A DNA stretch of 64,000 bases from Gordonibacter faecis (GTDB lineage: Bacteria; Actinomycetota; Coriobacteriia; Coriobacteriales; Eggerthellaceae): NCBI RefSeq assembly GCF_030077735.1, contig NZ_JASJEU010000020.1:1-64000 (forward strand), in the 5' to 3' direction. Position 1 is the stretch's first letter; each line of letters starts with the position of its first letter. A program made the translations under genes and the position numbers. The notes below the pieces were generated by a model. It saw nothing but the letters and a program-made list of their open reading frames with translations. It did no database searches and was not told where the DNA came from. Below, piece by piece: positions 35,860 to 44,801 of this stretch.

Positions 35860-37407
35860 ATGATCCGCAACAGAGAAGGCGCGCACGAGCGTCCCGCCGT
35901 ATCGATACCCGTGTACGCCCTGGTCACCGCGCTTTTGGTCGCGTGCTTCCTAGGCGTGGGCGTGCTCAACAACGCCGCGGCCGTGTATCAGGGAACCTCG
36001 TATGACCCCTCCATTCGCCACTATGCCGACCACGATCAGTACGCTCGGCTTGCCGACGCGCTTTTGCACGGCTCCGTTTCGCTTGACCTTCCCGTGCCCG
36101 ATGAGCTGGCCGAATTGGAAAACCCCTACGCGTTTGAGAACCGCGACGCCATTCAAGACGGCGGCAACGTGCCTATCTTTTGGGATCATGCTTTTTATGA
36201 GGGGAAGTACTACTGCTACTTCGGCGTGGTGCCGGCGGTGCTGCTGTACGCGCCGTATCAGCTGATCACGGGCTCATGGCTGGCCACGCCAGCGGCCGTA
36301 GCGTTTCTGGGATCGTGCTTTCTTGTGTGCGCGGCGCTGTTGCTCTACCGCGTGGCGCGGCGGTGGTTCGCGCGTTCCGCCACTACGGGCTCGCTCGTGC
36401 TGGTGCTGTTGTGTATGTTCGCGGGCAGTAACGTGGTGTATCTGGGCTTTGTGCCGACGTTTTACTCGGTGCCTATTCTCACGTCCATGGTGTTCACTAT
36501 GTTGGGGCTGTGGTTTTGGATGGGCGCGCGACGCGAGGGTGGGACGAGCGGTGCCCATGGCGGCGTGACGCTTTCGGCGTGGCATCTGGCAGCGGGTTCA
36601 GCGTGCATGGCGCTTAACCTGGGGTGTCGCCCGCAGTTTATGTTGGCGTGTTTCTTGGCACTGCCGCTGTTCTGGCGCGAGATAACGCGCGAGCGCCTGT
36701 TATTCTCGCGCGCGGGACTGGGTTCGACCCTTGCGGCGCTCGTTCCGTTCGTTGTGGTGTTTGCGCCGCTGTTTGCTTATAACTATGTGCGGTTTGGCTC
36801 GCTGCTTGACTTTGGCAGCTTCTACAACCTTACCGGCTTCGACATGATTGGTTACAACCAAAGTTGGCGCCTCACGCCGGTGCTGTTGTTCTACTACCTG
36901 ATCCAGCCCTTCAACCTGTCTGGAAGTTTCCCGTTTGTGCAGGCGACCGACCTCACCTACCCCGTGAGCTGGGCGCCGTTCGAGCCCATGTACGGGGGGT
37001 ATTTCTGGCTCGTGCCCTGCGCGCTTTTGGTGCTGGCTCTGCCCGTTGTGCGCCGCGAGTTGAAGCAGCGGAATTTGTGGGGAATCAGCCTGCTCATGCT
37101 GCTGTTCGCCGCCGTGGTGCTGGTAGCCGACGCGCGCACGGCTGGCATTACACAGCGCTACTTCAGCGACTTCGGCTGGTACCTCATGCTGGTGGCCGCC
37201 TTCGTACTGTTCTCCCTCCAAGCGCGCGCTGGCGAAAAGGAAGAGAAGGGAGCGCGCAACTACCGCATCCTGGTTGTTGTGCTGGCAGTGAGCCTTGGCA
37301 TATCGGCCCTGGTAGGGCTGCTGTCGCTGTTCTCACCCGTCCACTACGCTTCCATTGCAGCCCTCAACCCCGCCCTCTACGACGCAGTCGCAGGCTTATT
37401 CGGCTAG
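35860..37407 (+). CDS. Polytopic membrane protein, GT-C glycosyltransferase-like
   Basis: 515 aa with about eleven hydrophobic segments. After TM1 there is a large outer loop with YADHDQYARLADALLHG and ENPYAFENRD..DGGNVPIFWDHAFYEGKYYCYFGVVPAVLLYAPY, a layout seen in GT-C enzymes that use polyprenyl-phosphate sugars, where acidic residues of the first loop are catalytic. The frame is open further upstream, but the ATG at 35860 with gagaggga and an immediate TM segment is the better start. No exact family is claimed. The context (glycosyltransferases around it) supports a role in surface glycan building. Confidence 0.7.
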   Translation: MIRNREGAHERPAVSIPVYALVTALLVACFLGVGVLNNAAAVYQGTSYDPSIRHYADHDQYARLADALLHGSVSLDLPVPDELAELENPYAFENRDAIQDGGNVPIFWDHAFYEGKYYCYFGVVPAVLLYAPYQLITGSWLATPAAVAFLGSCFLVCAALLLYRVARRWFARSATTGSLVLVLLCMFAGSNVVYLGFVPTFYSVPILTSMVFTMLGLWFWMGARREGGTSGAHGGVTLSAWHLAAGSACMALNLGCRPQFMLACFLALPLFWREITRERLLFSRAGLGSTLAALVPFVVVFAPLFAYNYVRFGSLLDFGSFYNLTGFDMIGYNQSWRLTPVLLFYYLIQPFNLSGSFPFVQATDLTYPVSWAPFEPMYGGYFWLVPCALLVLALPVVRRELKQRNLWGISLLMLLFAAVVLVADARTAGITQRYFSDFGWYLMLVAAFVLFSLQARAGEKEEKGARNYRILVVVLAVSLGISALVGLLSLFSPVHYASIAALNPALYDAVAGLFG

Positions 37408-37432
37408 CGAAGAGGCCATTCCCCCATACAAC

Positions 37433-37472
37433 AATCGGCGCGGTCCGCAAGTTAAAGCGAGCCGCGCCGATT
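37433..37472. terminator. Bidirectional terminator-like hairpin
   Basis: Perfect 11-bp arms aatcggcgcgg/ccgcgccgatt with an 18-base loop, between two convergent genes (GT-C-like protein and GT2). Confidence 0.7.
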
Positions 37473-37498
37473 CTATTCATGTACAGTGGCGGGAAACC

Positions 37499-38503
37499 CT
37501 ACAGAGCTTCTTTGTACTTCTCGAAGAAGGCGTCGGGGTCGGCCATCAACTCTTGGGCGATGCCCCAGTCGTAGTCGTTGAAGCTTTCATGACGCAGCAT
37601 TCCCTCGGCTTCGGCCTGCTTGAACTCTTCGGCCCAGCGGCGCACAAACTCAAGGCGGCACTCCACGGCAATGCGGTTGTAGTTCCACCGGTACGTGTCC
37701 AGCTTCATGGCGTTGAGCAGCGGTGCAAACGTCGCGAAACGCTCGGGGTCTTCGCGCAGAAACGCCTCGGACGTGGCGTACTCGCCGCACACCTCAAACA
37801 CCTTCGCCGCCGACTTCACCGACGAGCCGGCGTTGTCCACGCGGTAGTGCAAGTAGGCGGGCTTGAGCAGAGCCACCCGGCGTGCGGCAAACCACACGCG
37901 CTGCACAAACGACGTATCCTGAAACGACGCCCCCGGCGTCTCATTGAAGCGAATGCCCTCGTCAACCAGCATCTGGCGGCGGTAGAGCGCCGTCCAAATA
38001 ATGGGCAGCACCTTCACCACGGCCTGCATCTCGCGCGGATCGAACACCTTCTTGTAGGGAAAGCCCGCGAACGGCTCCTGCGGGGCATCTTTGCCGTCGC
38101 AGAACTCGAAGTAGTTCGACTTCACAAGATCCAAGTCGTGGCGCGACGCGAACTTGTACAGCTGCTCGAACATCTCGGGCGAGGCGAAGTCGTCGGATTC
38201 CACAATGCCAAGGTAGCGCCCGCGCGCCGCGTCGAGCCCGCGGTTCATGCTGGCGCCGTAGCCCGAGTTCGGCTTATCCACAATGCGGAAGCGCTCGTCC
38301 GCTTCAGCATACGAGCGCAGAATGTCGAGCGAGCCGTCGGTCGACCCATCGTTGATGCAGATGAATTCAATCTCTTGCAGCGTCTGCGCCTTCAGGCTGT
38401 CCAGACACGCAGGCAAAAAGCGCTCCACGTTGTACACCGGCACGAGCACCGACACTGCCAGCTCGCCGGGTGCAAGCGGCTTCTTTCGCGCGAACAAACC
38501 CAT
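37499..38503 (-). CDS. GT2-family glycosyltransferase
   Basis: 334 aa GT-A enzyme. VSVLVPVYNVERFLPACLDSL (near the N-terminus), INDGSTDGSLDIL and the metal-binding VESDDFASP are visible; a helical C-terminal half follows (AYLHYRVDNAGSSVKSA). The frame reaches 38563, but the ATG at 38503 has tagga upstream and starts close to the fold. It converges on the membrane GT-C-like gene and is divergent from another GT2. Sugar donor and acceptor cannot be told from sequence; capsule or wall glycan is likely. Confidence 0.85.
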   Translation of the reverse strand: MGLFARKKPLAPGELAVSVLVPVYNVERFLPACLDSLKAQTLQEIEFICINDGSTDGSLDILRSYAEADERFRIVDKPNSGYGASMNRGLDAARGRYLGIVESDDFASPEMFEQLYKFASRHDLDLVKSNYFEFCDGKDAPQEPFAGFPYKKVFDPREMQAVVKVLPIIWTALYRRQMLVDEGIRFNETPGASFQDTSFVQRVWFAARRVALLKPAYLHYRVDNAGSSVKSAAKVFEVCGEYATSEAFLREDPERFATFAPLLNAMKLDTYRWNYNRIAVECRLEFVRRWAEEFKQAEAEGMLRHESFNDYDWGIAQELMADPDAFFEKYKEAL

Positions 38504-38644
38504 AACCATCCTAACCGTCGAAGATGAAGCCCAAAACGGGGCATTTTGCCAATCGGCTTCCATGGATTATAATGCAAACCGCTTGCGTCGCGTACCACGC
38601 CGCCAAGCACTCTACCAAAACCAACCCACGCGCGAAAGCCCTCT

Positions 38645-39631
38645 ATGAAACCTAACGTCTCCATAATCATTCCCATCTACAACGTGAAGCCGTTCCTTGA
38701 GCAGTGCCTGGAAAGTGTGCTGGCGCAGGACATGCCCGAGATTGAAGTCGTGTGTGTGGACGACGGCTCAACCGATGGCTCAAGCGACATCATCGACCGT
38801 TTCGCCGCACGCGATGAGCGCATTGTGGCCGTGCACAAGGAGAACGGCGGCTACGGCAAGGCCGTGAACAGGGGGCTCAAGCACGCCACGGCCGACTATA
38901 TTGGCATCGTGGAGCCTGACGACTACGTGGATCCCACCATGTACCGCACGCTGTGGGAAGCTGCGCAGCGCCACGGGTGCCCTGACGTGGTGAAAGCCGC
39001 CTACTGGCGCGTGTGCGCTGCGGGCACCGAGGAAGAGCATATGCTGCCCGCAAACTACCTGCACTGTGTGAGCAAGGTGGACGAACCTTTCCAGCTGGCC
39101 GAGGATGCCGAGTTTCTGTTCCATCACCCGAGCATCTGGTCGGCCATCTATCGCCGGTCGTTTTTGGACGAGCACAACATCCGCATGCGCGAAATCCCGG
39201 GCGCTGGCTGGGCTGACAACCCCTTCCTCATGGAAACGCTCGCGGAGGCGCGCACGATTGTGTACGTGGACGAGCCGCTGTACTTCTACCGCGAGTTCAA
39301 CGTGGGCTCGTCAAGCAACGTGAAGGACCCGTCCATCATTTATGGCCGCTGGCTTGACATGGACGACATCGTGAAGGCCCAGCACATCACGGCACCGCGC
39401 ATCCTGGAAGGCCACTACAACCGCGGCTGCGCGTACCTGGAAATGCTGAACGACGACTTCGACGTGGAAGATCCCGAGATCAAGCGCAACATTAAAGCCA
39501 TGGTGGCGCGCATCGACTACAACGCGGTGATTACCTCGCAGAAGATCCCACAGAACTACAAAGACGCCTACCAACGCCACGTAAGCGCCCCCGCCCGCCT
39601 CACCCACAAGATAGGCCGAGTGTTTAAGTAG
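38645..39631 (+). CDS. GT2-family glycosyltransferase
   Basis: 328 aa. SIIIPIYNVKPFLEQCLESVL, VDDGSTDGSSDII and EPDDYVDPTMY mark the GT-A nucleotide-sugar site. The region after residue 130 (FLFHHPSIWSAIYRRSFLDEHNIRMREIPGAGWADNPFLMETL) is closely matched in the gene at 44802-45905, so the two are paralogues. A bidirectional terminator follows. It probably adds a sugar to a surface polysaccharide. Confidence 0.87.
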   Translation: MKPNVSIIIPIYNVKPFLEQCLESVLAQDMPEIEVVCVDDGSTDGSSDIIDRFAARDERIVAVHKENGGYGKAVNRGLKHATADYIGIVEPDDYVDPTMYRTLWEAAQRHGCPDVVKAAYWRVCAAGTEEEHMLPANYLHCVSKVDEPFQLAEDAEFLFHHPSIWSAIYRRSFLDEHNIRMREIPGAGWADNPFLMETLAEARTIVYVDEPLYFYREFNVGSSSNVKDPSIIYGRWLDMDDIVKAQHITAPRILEGHYNRGCAYLEMLNDDFDVEDPEIKRNIKAMVARIDYNAVITSQKIPQNYKDAYQRHVSAPARLTHKIGRVFK

Positions 39632-39647
39632 ACGCTCTTTTCCAGGC

Positions 39648-39683
39648 AACAAAACTGTGCGCCACCAGGCGCGCAGTTTTGTT
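39648..39683. terminator. Bidirectional intrinsic terminator
   Basis: acaaaactg.gcgc pairs with gcgcgcagttttgt around a short loop; A- and T-rich stem ends give a U-tract on both strands. It separates two convergent glycosyltransferase genes. Confidence 0.8.
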
Positions 39684-39705
39684 ATGGAACTCGTGCATTA
39701 AGTGT

Positions 39706-41826
39706 CTATCCGCGTACCTTGCGCAACACGTCTACTGCTTTGCGGGGTAGGAATGTTACGGTGCGGCCTACGCGGTAGCTTACTGAGCCGTAGAATTCGT
39801 CGATTTCGGCGCGCTGGCGGGCGTTGTCCTGCTCGAGGGCGCGAATACGACGCTGCAACTCGTCGATGCGGCGGAAGTTTTCCTCGCGCAGGTACTGGTC
39901 GGCCGGCTGCTCCAGCAGAAGCAGCGCGCGCTCGTAGTCGCGCGCCTCGTAGAACCAGCCGCGGTCGTACTTCTCAAGCTCCACCACCTCACGCAGCGCC
40001 TGTACCGCAAACGGCCCAAACGCAAGCACAGCCTCCTTCGCGCGCAGCGAGTCCATCCAACCAAAGAAGCTGGTCAGCACCGAATTCACAAACGACTTCT
40101 CCAGCCGCTCAAACTGCCCCGCACTCACCAAATCTTCCTTGAGGGCGCGATAGCTCTCCACCAAGGCAGCGGCCACCCGCGCGGCGCGCTCGGGCACGAG
40201 ATGTGTGTGCGGCTGCATTTCCAGCAAATACCCGTTGATGGGACAAATGCTCGAAGCGCCCAGAAGCGCGCCCGCCACACTTTTCACGTCGGCCGGTGCC
40301 ACGGGATGCGCCAGCAGATGCTCGCGACGGAACAGCTTATTGCGCGCGCTCAGCGACGAGAACGTGAACAGCCGCTCAGGCACCTCGCCCGGCGCAAACG
40401 TTTCGCGCTCGTCGGCCTGCCCCGTGCCCGTCGGGTCGGACAACATCTTGAGGTCGCGGCACATATCCTGCGTGCGCAGGTTGTGGAAGCCGTCGCGAAT
40501 AGTCACCACATCCGCGCCCGTTTCCGCAGCGCGCTCGTGCATGAGTTGAAGTGCGTTCGGATCGTAGCGGTCGTTCAGATTCGCGAACAGCACATAGGCA
40601 CCGCGTGCCTCGGCCACCGCGCGCGCGTAGAGCGACGCCGCATCCTCGCCCGCCTCGGCGCTTATCACGCGGGCACGGGCGTCATCCTGAGCGCACGTGC
40701 GCAGCGCGGCCGACATGCGCTCATCGAGCCCATCGTCCACGCAGAGCAACTCCACACGCTGCTCGAACTGGTTCGCCACCGACACGAAGCCCTCATCAAT
40801 GCTGCCAGCACCCACGGCCGAGGCCACCACCGTAATGACGGGCTCCTCCTGCGCCACCGCGCGCGCCGAGCGAATGAACCCAAGGGCGCGCCCCGCGATT
40901 TCATCCACATCCCCACACGCATCCACCAGCTCGTGCTCGGCCAAAAAGTTCTCAAACGCTTCCGCAAACTGCACGCGGTCGTCGAAACTCATAAACTGCA
41001 CGTCGTCGAACAGGAAGTTCCCCGCCCAGGTCAAAAGCTCGCCCTGGTGCCCGCGCAGAAAGCCGCGACGCTCCCACTCCCCCACCACGTACTGCACAAT
41101 CTTGAAGTGCAGGTTCACCTTGCGCGTGCGGTCGGCGTAGAACGTGTCGATGGCCGACCCCTCGCGCTCGCAGCGATAGTGGTAGAAGCGGTCGGAGCAA
41201 AACGCCACGCACGACGCGTACGGGAACGTGCAGAACTGAAACGCGTTGTCCTCGCCCAGCTTCAACTCTTCGTTGAATCTCAGCTGGTGAATGTCAAGCA
41301 GCGGACGCGCGTACAGCTTGTTGCACATGAGCGGGAACGACCCCGTCTCCTGGAACAGCGCGCGCACCCCTTCGCTTTTGTACGAGATGTCGTGCGTATC
41401 GAAGCACCGGTCGATCCACGCCACACTGGGAAAGGTCTCGCCACCGAACACCACGATGTCGGCCTTTTCGCGCCGCGCCACGTTCACCAGCTTTTCGCAG
41501 GTGTTGGGCTCGATGAAGTCGTCGGAGTCCACGAACAAAATGTAGTCGCCGCGCGCGTTGTCCAGCCCCACGTTGCGCGCATGGGATACACCAGCGTTCT
41601 CCTGATGGATCACTCTCACGCGCGCGTCGCGGGACGCATAGTCATCCAACCGTGCACCCGAACCATCGCTTGAACCGTCGTCGATACACAACACCTCAAT
41701 ATCGGCCAGCGTCTGGCCCAGAATGCTGTCCAGGCATGCCTCCAGGTAGCGTTCCGTGTTGTACACGGGAACAATGACGGTGACGCTCGGGGCGCTCTGC
41801 TGCGTTTGATCGGTGGTTTCGGCCAT
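39706..41826 (-). CDS. Two-domain GT2 glycosyltransferase with coiled-coil tail
   Basis: 706 aa. Domain 1 (residues 10-300) is a standard GT2: TVIVPVYNTERYLEACLDSIL, IDDGSSDGS, VDSDDFIEP. Domain 2 (about 325-560) has the same fold order but eroded motifs: TVVASAVGAGSIDEGF, VDDGLDERM and FANLNDRYDP in place of the acidic DxD, so it is probably inactive or a binding domain. Residues 640-690 form a coiled coil (REENFRRIDELQRRIRALEQ) followed by a basic end. Similar double-GT proteins polymerise or scaffold capsule chains. Confidence 0.83.
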   Translation of the reverse strand: MAETTDQTQQSAPSVTVIVPVYNTERYLEACLDSILGQTLADIEVLCIDDGSSDGSGARLDDYASRDARVRVIHQENAGVSHARNVGLDNARGDYILFVDSDDFIEPNTCEKLVNVARREKADIVVFGGETFPSVAWIDRCFDTHDISYKSEGVRALFQETGSFPLMCNKLYARPLLDIHQLRFNEELKLGEDNAFQFCTFPYASCVAFCSDRFYHYRCEREGSAIDTFYADRTRKVNLHFKIVQYVVGEWERRGFLRGHQGELLTWAGNFLFDDVQFMSFDDRVQFAEAFENFLAEHELVDACGDVDEIAGRALGFIRSARAVAQEEPVITVVASAVGAGSIDEGFVSVANQFEQRVELLCVDDGLDERMSAALRTCAQDDARARVISAEAGEDAASLYARAVAEARGAYVLFANLNDRYDPNALQLMHERAAETGADVVTIRDGFHNLRTQDMCRDLKMLSDPTGTGQADERETFAPGEVPERLFTFSSLSARNKLFRREHLLAHPVAPADVKSVAGALLGASSICPINGYLLEMQPHTHLVPERAARVAAALVESYRALKEDLVSAGQFERLEKSFVNSVLTSFFGWMDSLRAKEAVLAFGPFAVQALREVVELEKYDRGWFYEARDYERALLLLEQPADQYLREENFRRIDELQRRIRALEQDNARQRAEIDEFYGSVSYRVGRTVTFLPRKAVDVLRKVRG

Positions 41827-41850
41827 ATGAGCTTCCTGCCTTCCTGCGGC

Positions 41851-43164
41851 TTATTCGGTTTCCTTCGATTCCCCTGGTTGCTTATGTGATAACACAGTCC
41901 GTTGCACAAGGCGCGGAATATAGCACAGCGCTTGACCCACTTTTTGCTCGGCGGCGTTCATGTGCTCGTTGAACGTTGCCTGCAATGTCTCGTAGTTCTC
42001 ATGCGAGACGGCCAACTCATCGCGCACCGACGCAAGCTCTTCCCGCAGAGCATCGGACACGCGGGCAGCGTCGTCAAGTTCGTGCTCAAAGTGTTTTCGC
42101 TGCGCTTGTTTGTCGTAATATTCCACCGCTGCGCGATAGCTGTTCACGTCGCGCTCTTCGGCAGCCTCGGAAAACAGCCGGAACGCGTAATCAGCCGGAT
42201 TGAGCTCCTGCACATCGTGCAGAAATTCCTTGTAGCCCTCTTCCAGAAACACGGACTCGTCGGCGTCGAGAAGGCCCAGATCGCGCAAGCCCCCCTCATC
42301 CACCAGGGCGCGGCGCACCGCAGAGAAGCCCTCGAAGGTGCGCAGCGTATGCAAATTGTAGCGGCATCCGTCCACCGCCCAGTTGGCGTAGGCAACAAAT
42401 AAATCGTCGAAGAGGCCTTGCGCTTCCAAGAAGGCCTTGAGGTTTTTGAACGCCACCAAAAAGTCGAGCGGGTGCTTGTCCTTGCCCGCCATCACGTTGC
42501 CGCCGGTACCTTCGCGGTGGTAGACAAGCGCCTCGTCCACGCACGTGATGCGCTCGGCCAACACCAGCGCCGGCGCGGAGAACATGAGGTCTTCGGTCAG
42601 GTGAATGTCTTCCTGGTAGCGCAGGTTGTGCGCTCGCACAAACGACGTTTTCATCACCTTGTTCCAGGGGTAGTTCCCGAACGCGCGGAACAGCCACGAC
42701 GGGTTGTCGCGCCACGAGAACACGTCTTCGGGGTAGCGGTCGCGCAGCACACACCACCACGCGCGCAGCGGCACACCCACGCGCTGGTCGAACTGGTTGA
42801 AGGGCAGCACCACAATGTCGGCGTCGACGGACTCAAGCTGCGCCACGGCCACTTCCAAAAGCCGCGTGTCCACGTAGTCGTCACAGTCGAGGAAGTAGAG
42901 GTAGCGCCCGCGCGCCCGGTCGATGCCAACATTGCGCGCCGCGCCCGGGCCCTTGTTCTCCTGCCGGATAACCACAAAGCGCTCGTCGCGTGCAGCGTAG
43001 GTGTCAAGCAGGCTGGCCGAGGAATCGGTAGAGCCGTCATCCACGCACACAATTTCGATGGCGTGCAGCGTCTGTTTAGCCAGGCTATCGAGGCATTCTG
43101 CCAGGTAAGCTTCGGCGTTATACACGGGAACCACAACACTAACCAGCGGTGCATCTGACGACAT
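41851..43164 (-). CDS. GT2-family glycosyltransferase with coiled-coil tail
   Basis: 437 aa from the ATG at 43164 (aagga upstream; the frame is open to 43203). N-terminal VSVVVPVYNAEAYLAECLDSL, VDDGSTDSS and FLDCDDYVD give the GT-A site. The middle domain has LTEDLMFSAPALVLAERI and VYHREGTGGNVMAGKD. The last 80 residues are a coiled coil (KHFEHELDDAARVSDALREEL). It ends 24 bp before the double-domain GT gene in the same direction, so the pair is likely an operon. Confidence 0.85.
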   Translation of the reverse strand: MSSDAPLVSVVVPVYNAEAYLAECLDSLAKQTLHAIEIVCVDDGSTDSSASLLDTYAARDERFVVIRQENKGPGAARNVGIDRARGRYLYFLDCDDYVDTRLLEVAVAQLESVDADIVVLPFNQFDQRVGVPLRAWWCVLRDRYPEDVFSWRDNPSWLFRAFGNYPWNKVMKTSFVRAHNLRYQEDIHLTEDLMFSAPALVLAERITCVDEALVYHREGTGGNVMAGKDKHPLDFLVAFKNLKAFLEAQGLFDDLFVAYANWAVDGCRYNLHTLRTFEGFSAVRRALVDEGGLRDLGLLDADESVFLEEGYKEFLHDVQELNPADYAFRLFSEAAEERDVNSYRAAVEYYDKQAQRKHFEHELDDAARVSDALREELASVRDELAVSHENYETLQATFNEHMNAAEQKVGQALCYIPRLVQRTVLSHKQPGESKETE

Positions 43165-43349
43165 GTCCGTCCTTGTCTTTCGAGTCCTGCAAAAAGCCGC
43201 CACGCGGCTCTGTGCATAGTGTACCGCACAAACCCCAAACCCTCAGTTTCTTCAACAGGATAAGAAAAGGTGCCTTGAGGGAAAGCGGCGGAAGGTGTGG
43301 TGGCAAATGCCTCGTAGGAAATTCGGTTGAAGTTTCACAAAAATCACTC

Positions 43350-43378
43350 TTGCCAAGAGGCGCGTGCTTTGCAATAAT
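43350..43378 (+). promoter_or_regulatory. Promoter of tRNA-Glu
   Basis: TTGCCA (43350-43355), 17-base spacer, AATAAT (43373-43378), each near consensus. It ends 34 bases before the mature 5' end of the tRNA. Confidence 0.65.
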
Positions 43379-43412
43379 GTTCGGGCTGCGCTCCGCAGGG
43401 AGCAACGCCTTC

Positions 43413-43487
43413 GTCCCCATAGTCTAGAGGTCAGGACGCGGCCCTTTCAAGGCTGAGACACGAGTTCGATTCTCGTTGGGGGCACCA
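43413..43487 (+). tRNA. tRNA-Glu (anticodon TTC)
   Basis: 75 nt including an encoded CCA end. The seven-pair acceptor stem (gtcccca/tgggggc), the D-arm with tagaggt, the anticodon loop ctttcaa and the T-arm gagttcgattctc all fold properly. It is a single gene between GT2 genes and a transporter. Confidence 0.95.
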
Positions 43488-43493
43488 CACTTT

Positions 43494-43528
43494 ACATCCC
43501 CGGTTGCTTAGGCAGGCGGGGATGTTTT
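43494..43528 (+). terminator. Terminator of tRNA-Glu
   Basis: Perfect 9-bp stem acatccccg/cggggatgt followed by ttttcgtttt. It overlaps the end of the convergent transporter gene. Confidence 0.8.
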
Positions 43529-44425
43529 CGTTTTCGCGGGAAGTAGGCTGGGAAGTTGGGACACCACCACGCCGGCGAGAATAATGATAACACCGGCGGC
43601 TTGGAGGGCATCCACGGGCTCGCCGAGGGCGAACACCGAGATGAGAATGCCACAGGGTAGCTCAGACGACGCCATAATGGTGGACAGGCCGCACGGAAGA
43701 TGCGGCGTACCAATGCCGAACAGTACCACGGGTATCAGCAGCCCAAATGCGCCCAGGATGAGGCCATACTTCCAGATACCCGCCTGCAGCGCGCCGCTTA
43801 CGAAGTATGTTGGGCACACGGCGAAACCGAGGACGCACGCGCCCAGGCACACGATGAGACCGCGCTGGATAGGCGGCAGGCCCACGCCGATGCGGCCCGA
43901 CAGAAACATGAAGAGCGCCGTGCTGACCGCGGACAAAAGCCCGCACACCACGCCGAGCGGGTCCACGTCGGCAAGCGTCTCGGAGAAAAGGCCGCTCGCG
44001 AGAAGCGTGCCACCTAAGATGATAACGGCCGCTGCCAGCTCAGCGCGGTGGGGGCGTCGGCGGGTCACCGCAATTTGTATGACCACACCAATCCAGGTGA
44101 ACTGGAATAACAGAGTGATGGCGACAGCCACGGGAAGCTTCGTCAACGCGAAATTGTACAGCACGCAGGTGGTGCACGTAGTGAGCCCTAGTCCCATGAG
44201 TTTGGCAATCTGTATCGGCGCAAGCCGCACGGGCCGCTTACCTCGAAGCATCTGTATCGCAAGAACCACAGCAAACAAAAGCGCCCCGAACAAGGGTTGA
44301 CTGGCGACAATCTGCGTCCAACCGAAGCCGTCCATGAGGGCAAACTTCACGGTGGTAGCCATGACGCCGTAACTGGCCCCGCCCGCAAACACGAGCGCTG
44401 AATATGTGAGGGTGTTTTTTCGCAT
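43508..44425 (-). CDS. EamA/DMT-family transporter
   Basis: About 305 aa with ten predicted membrane helices in two five-helix repeats (LTYSALVFAGGASYGVMATTVKF; second half VCGLLSAVSTALFMFLSGRIG and FALGEPVDALQAAGVIIILAGVV, the EamA end motif). Members export or import metabolites, and the substrate is not predictable. The start is uncertain: ATG at 44425 or 44434; no strong ribosome site is visible and residues before these are not membrane-like. Confidence 0.85.
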   Translation of the reverse strand: MRKNTLTYSALVFAGGASYGVMATTVKFALMDGFGWTQIVASQPLFGALLFAVVLAIQMLRGKRPVRLAPIQIAKLMGLGLTTCTTCVLYNFALTKLPVAVAITLLFQFTWIGVVIQIAVTRRRPHRAELAAAVIILGGTLLASGLFSETLADVDPLGVVCGLLSAVSTALFMFLSGRIGVGLPPIQRGLIVCLGACVLGFAVCPTYFVSGALQAGIWKYGLILGAFGLLIPVVLFGIGTPHLPCGLSTIMASSELPCGILISVFALGEPVDALQAAGVIIILAGVVVSQLPSLLPAKTKTSPPA

Positions 44426-44801
44426 GGGGTTCATTCTAGCGCAACAGTGCCGAAGCGGCGCACGAACGACATGTCTCCAGCAGCCGCATGAGCCTCTTGG
44501 AGGCAAAACGTAACTTAAAGATTACATTTTTTGCCGTTTGACCGGCACTTTTGTTGTGAATAACATTTCAGTGTGACATGAAATACGTGCCCAGTCACTA
44601 CTTATTCTAAGTAAAAAGATAAGCTATGATGTATTTGCAAGGTGGATAGGGAGATGAGGGAGCTTGCGTCCAAGCAGGACAAGAACTTCCTATCCGTCTT
44701 GCCGTTCATTTAATTGAACGGCAAGACGACTGAGTGTCGCGTGAACACGGATCGCACTACATATCGCTGAAACGTCAGATATGAGCGTCAAAGGCGAACT
44801 C
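44426..44801. other. Intergenic region holding a possible small RNA
   Basis: No supported ORF. The left part is AT-rich (near 44505-44640); the right part holds the structured segment listed separately. Confidence 0.5.
44641..44730 (+). ncRNA. Candidate small structured RNA
   Basis: A tatgat -10-like box at 44624-44629, 17 bases after a weak ttattc, would start transcription near 44637. The next 90 bases fold as two stems: ggataggga with ttcctatcc (inner gtcc/ggac), then a perfect 13-bp hairpin gtcttgccgttca/tgaacggcaagac with a 6-base loop (44697-44728). No long T-run follows. There is no ORF. It matches no RNA family I recognise. Confidence 0.4.

Noticed and set aside
37355..38527. Plus-strand 390-codon open frame opposite a GT2 gene
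   Set aside because: No start site or family signature; the reverse frame is a clear glycosyltransferase.
40201..41673. Plus-strand 490-codon open frame
   Set aside because: Antisense to the double GT2 protein, His/Arg/Val-rich composition typical of shadows.
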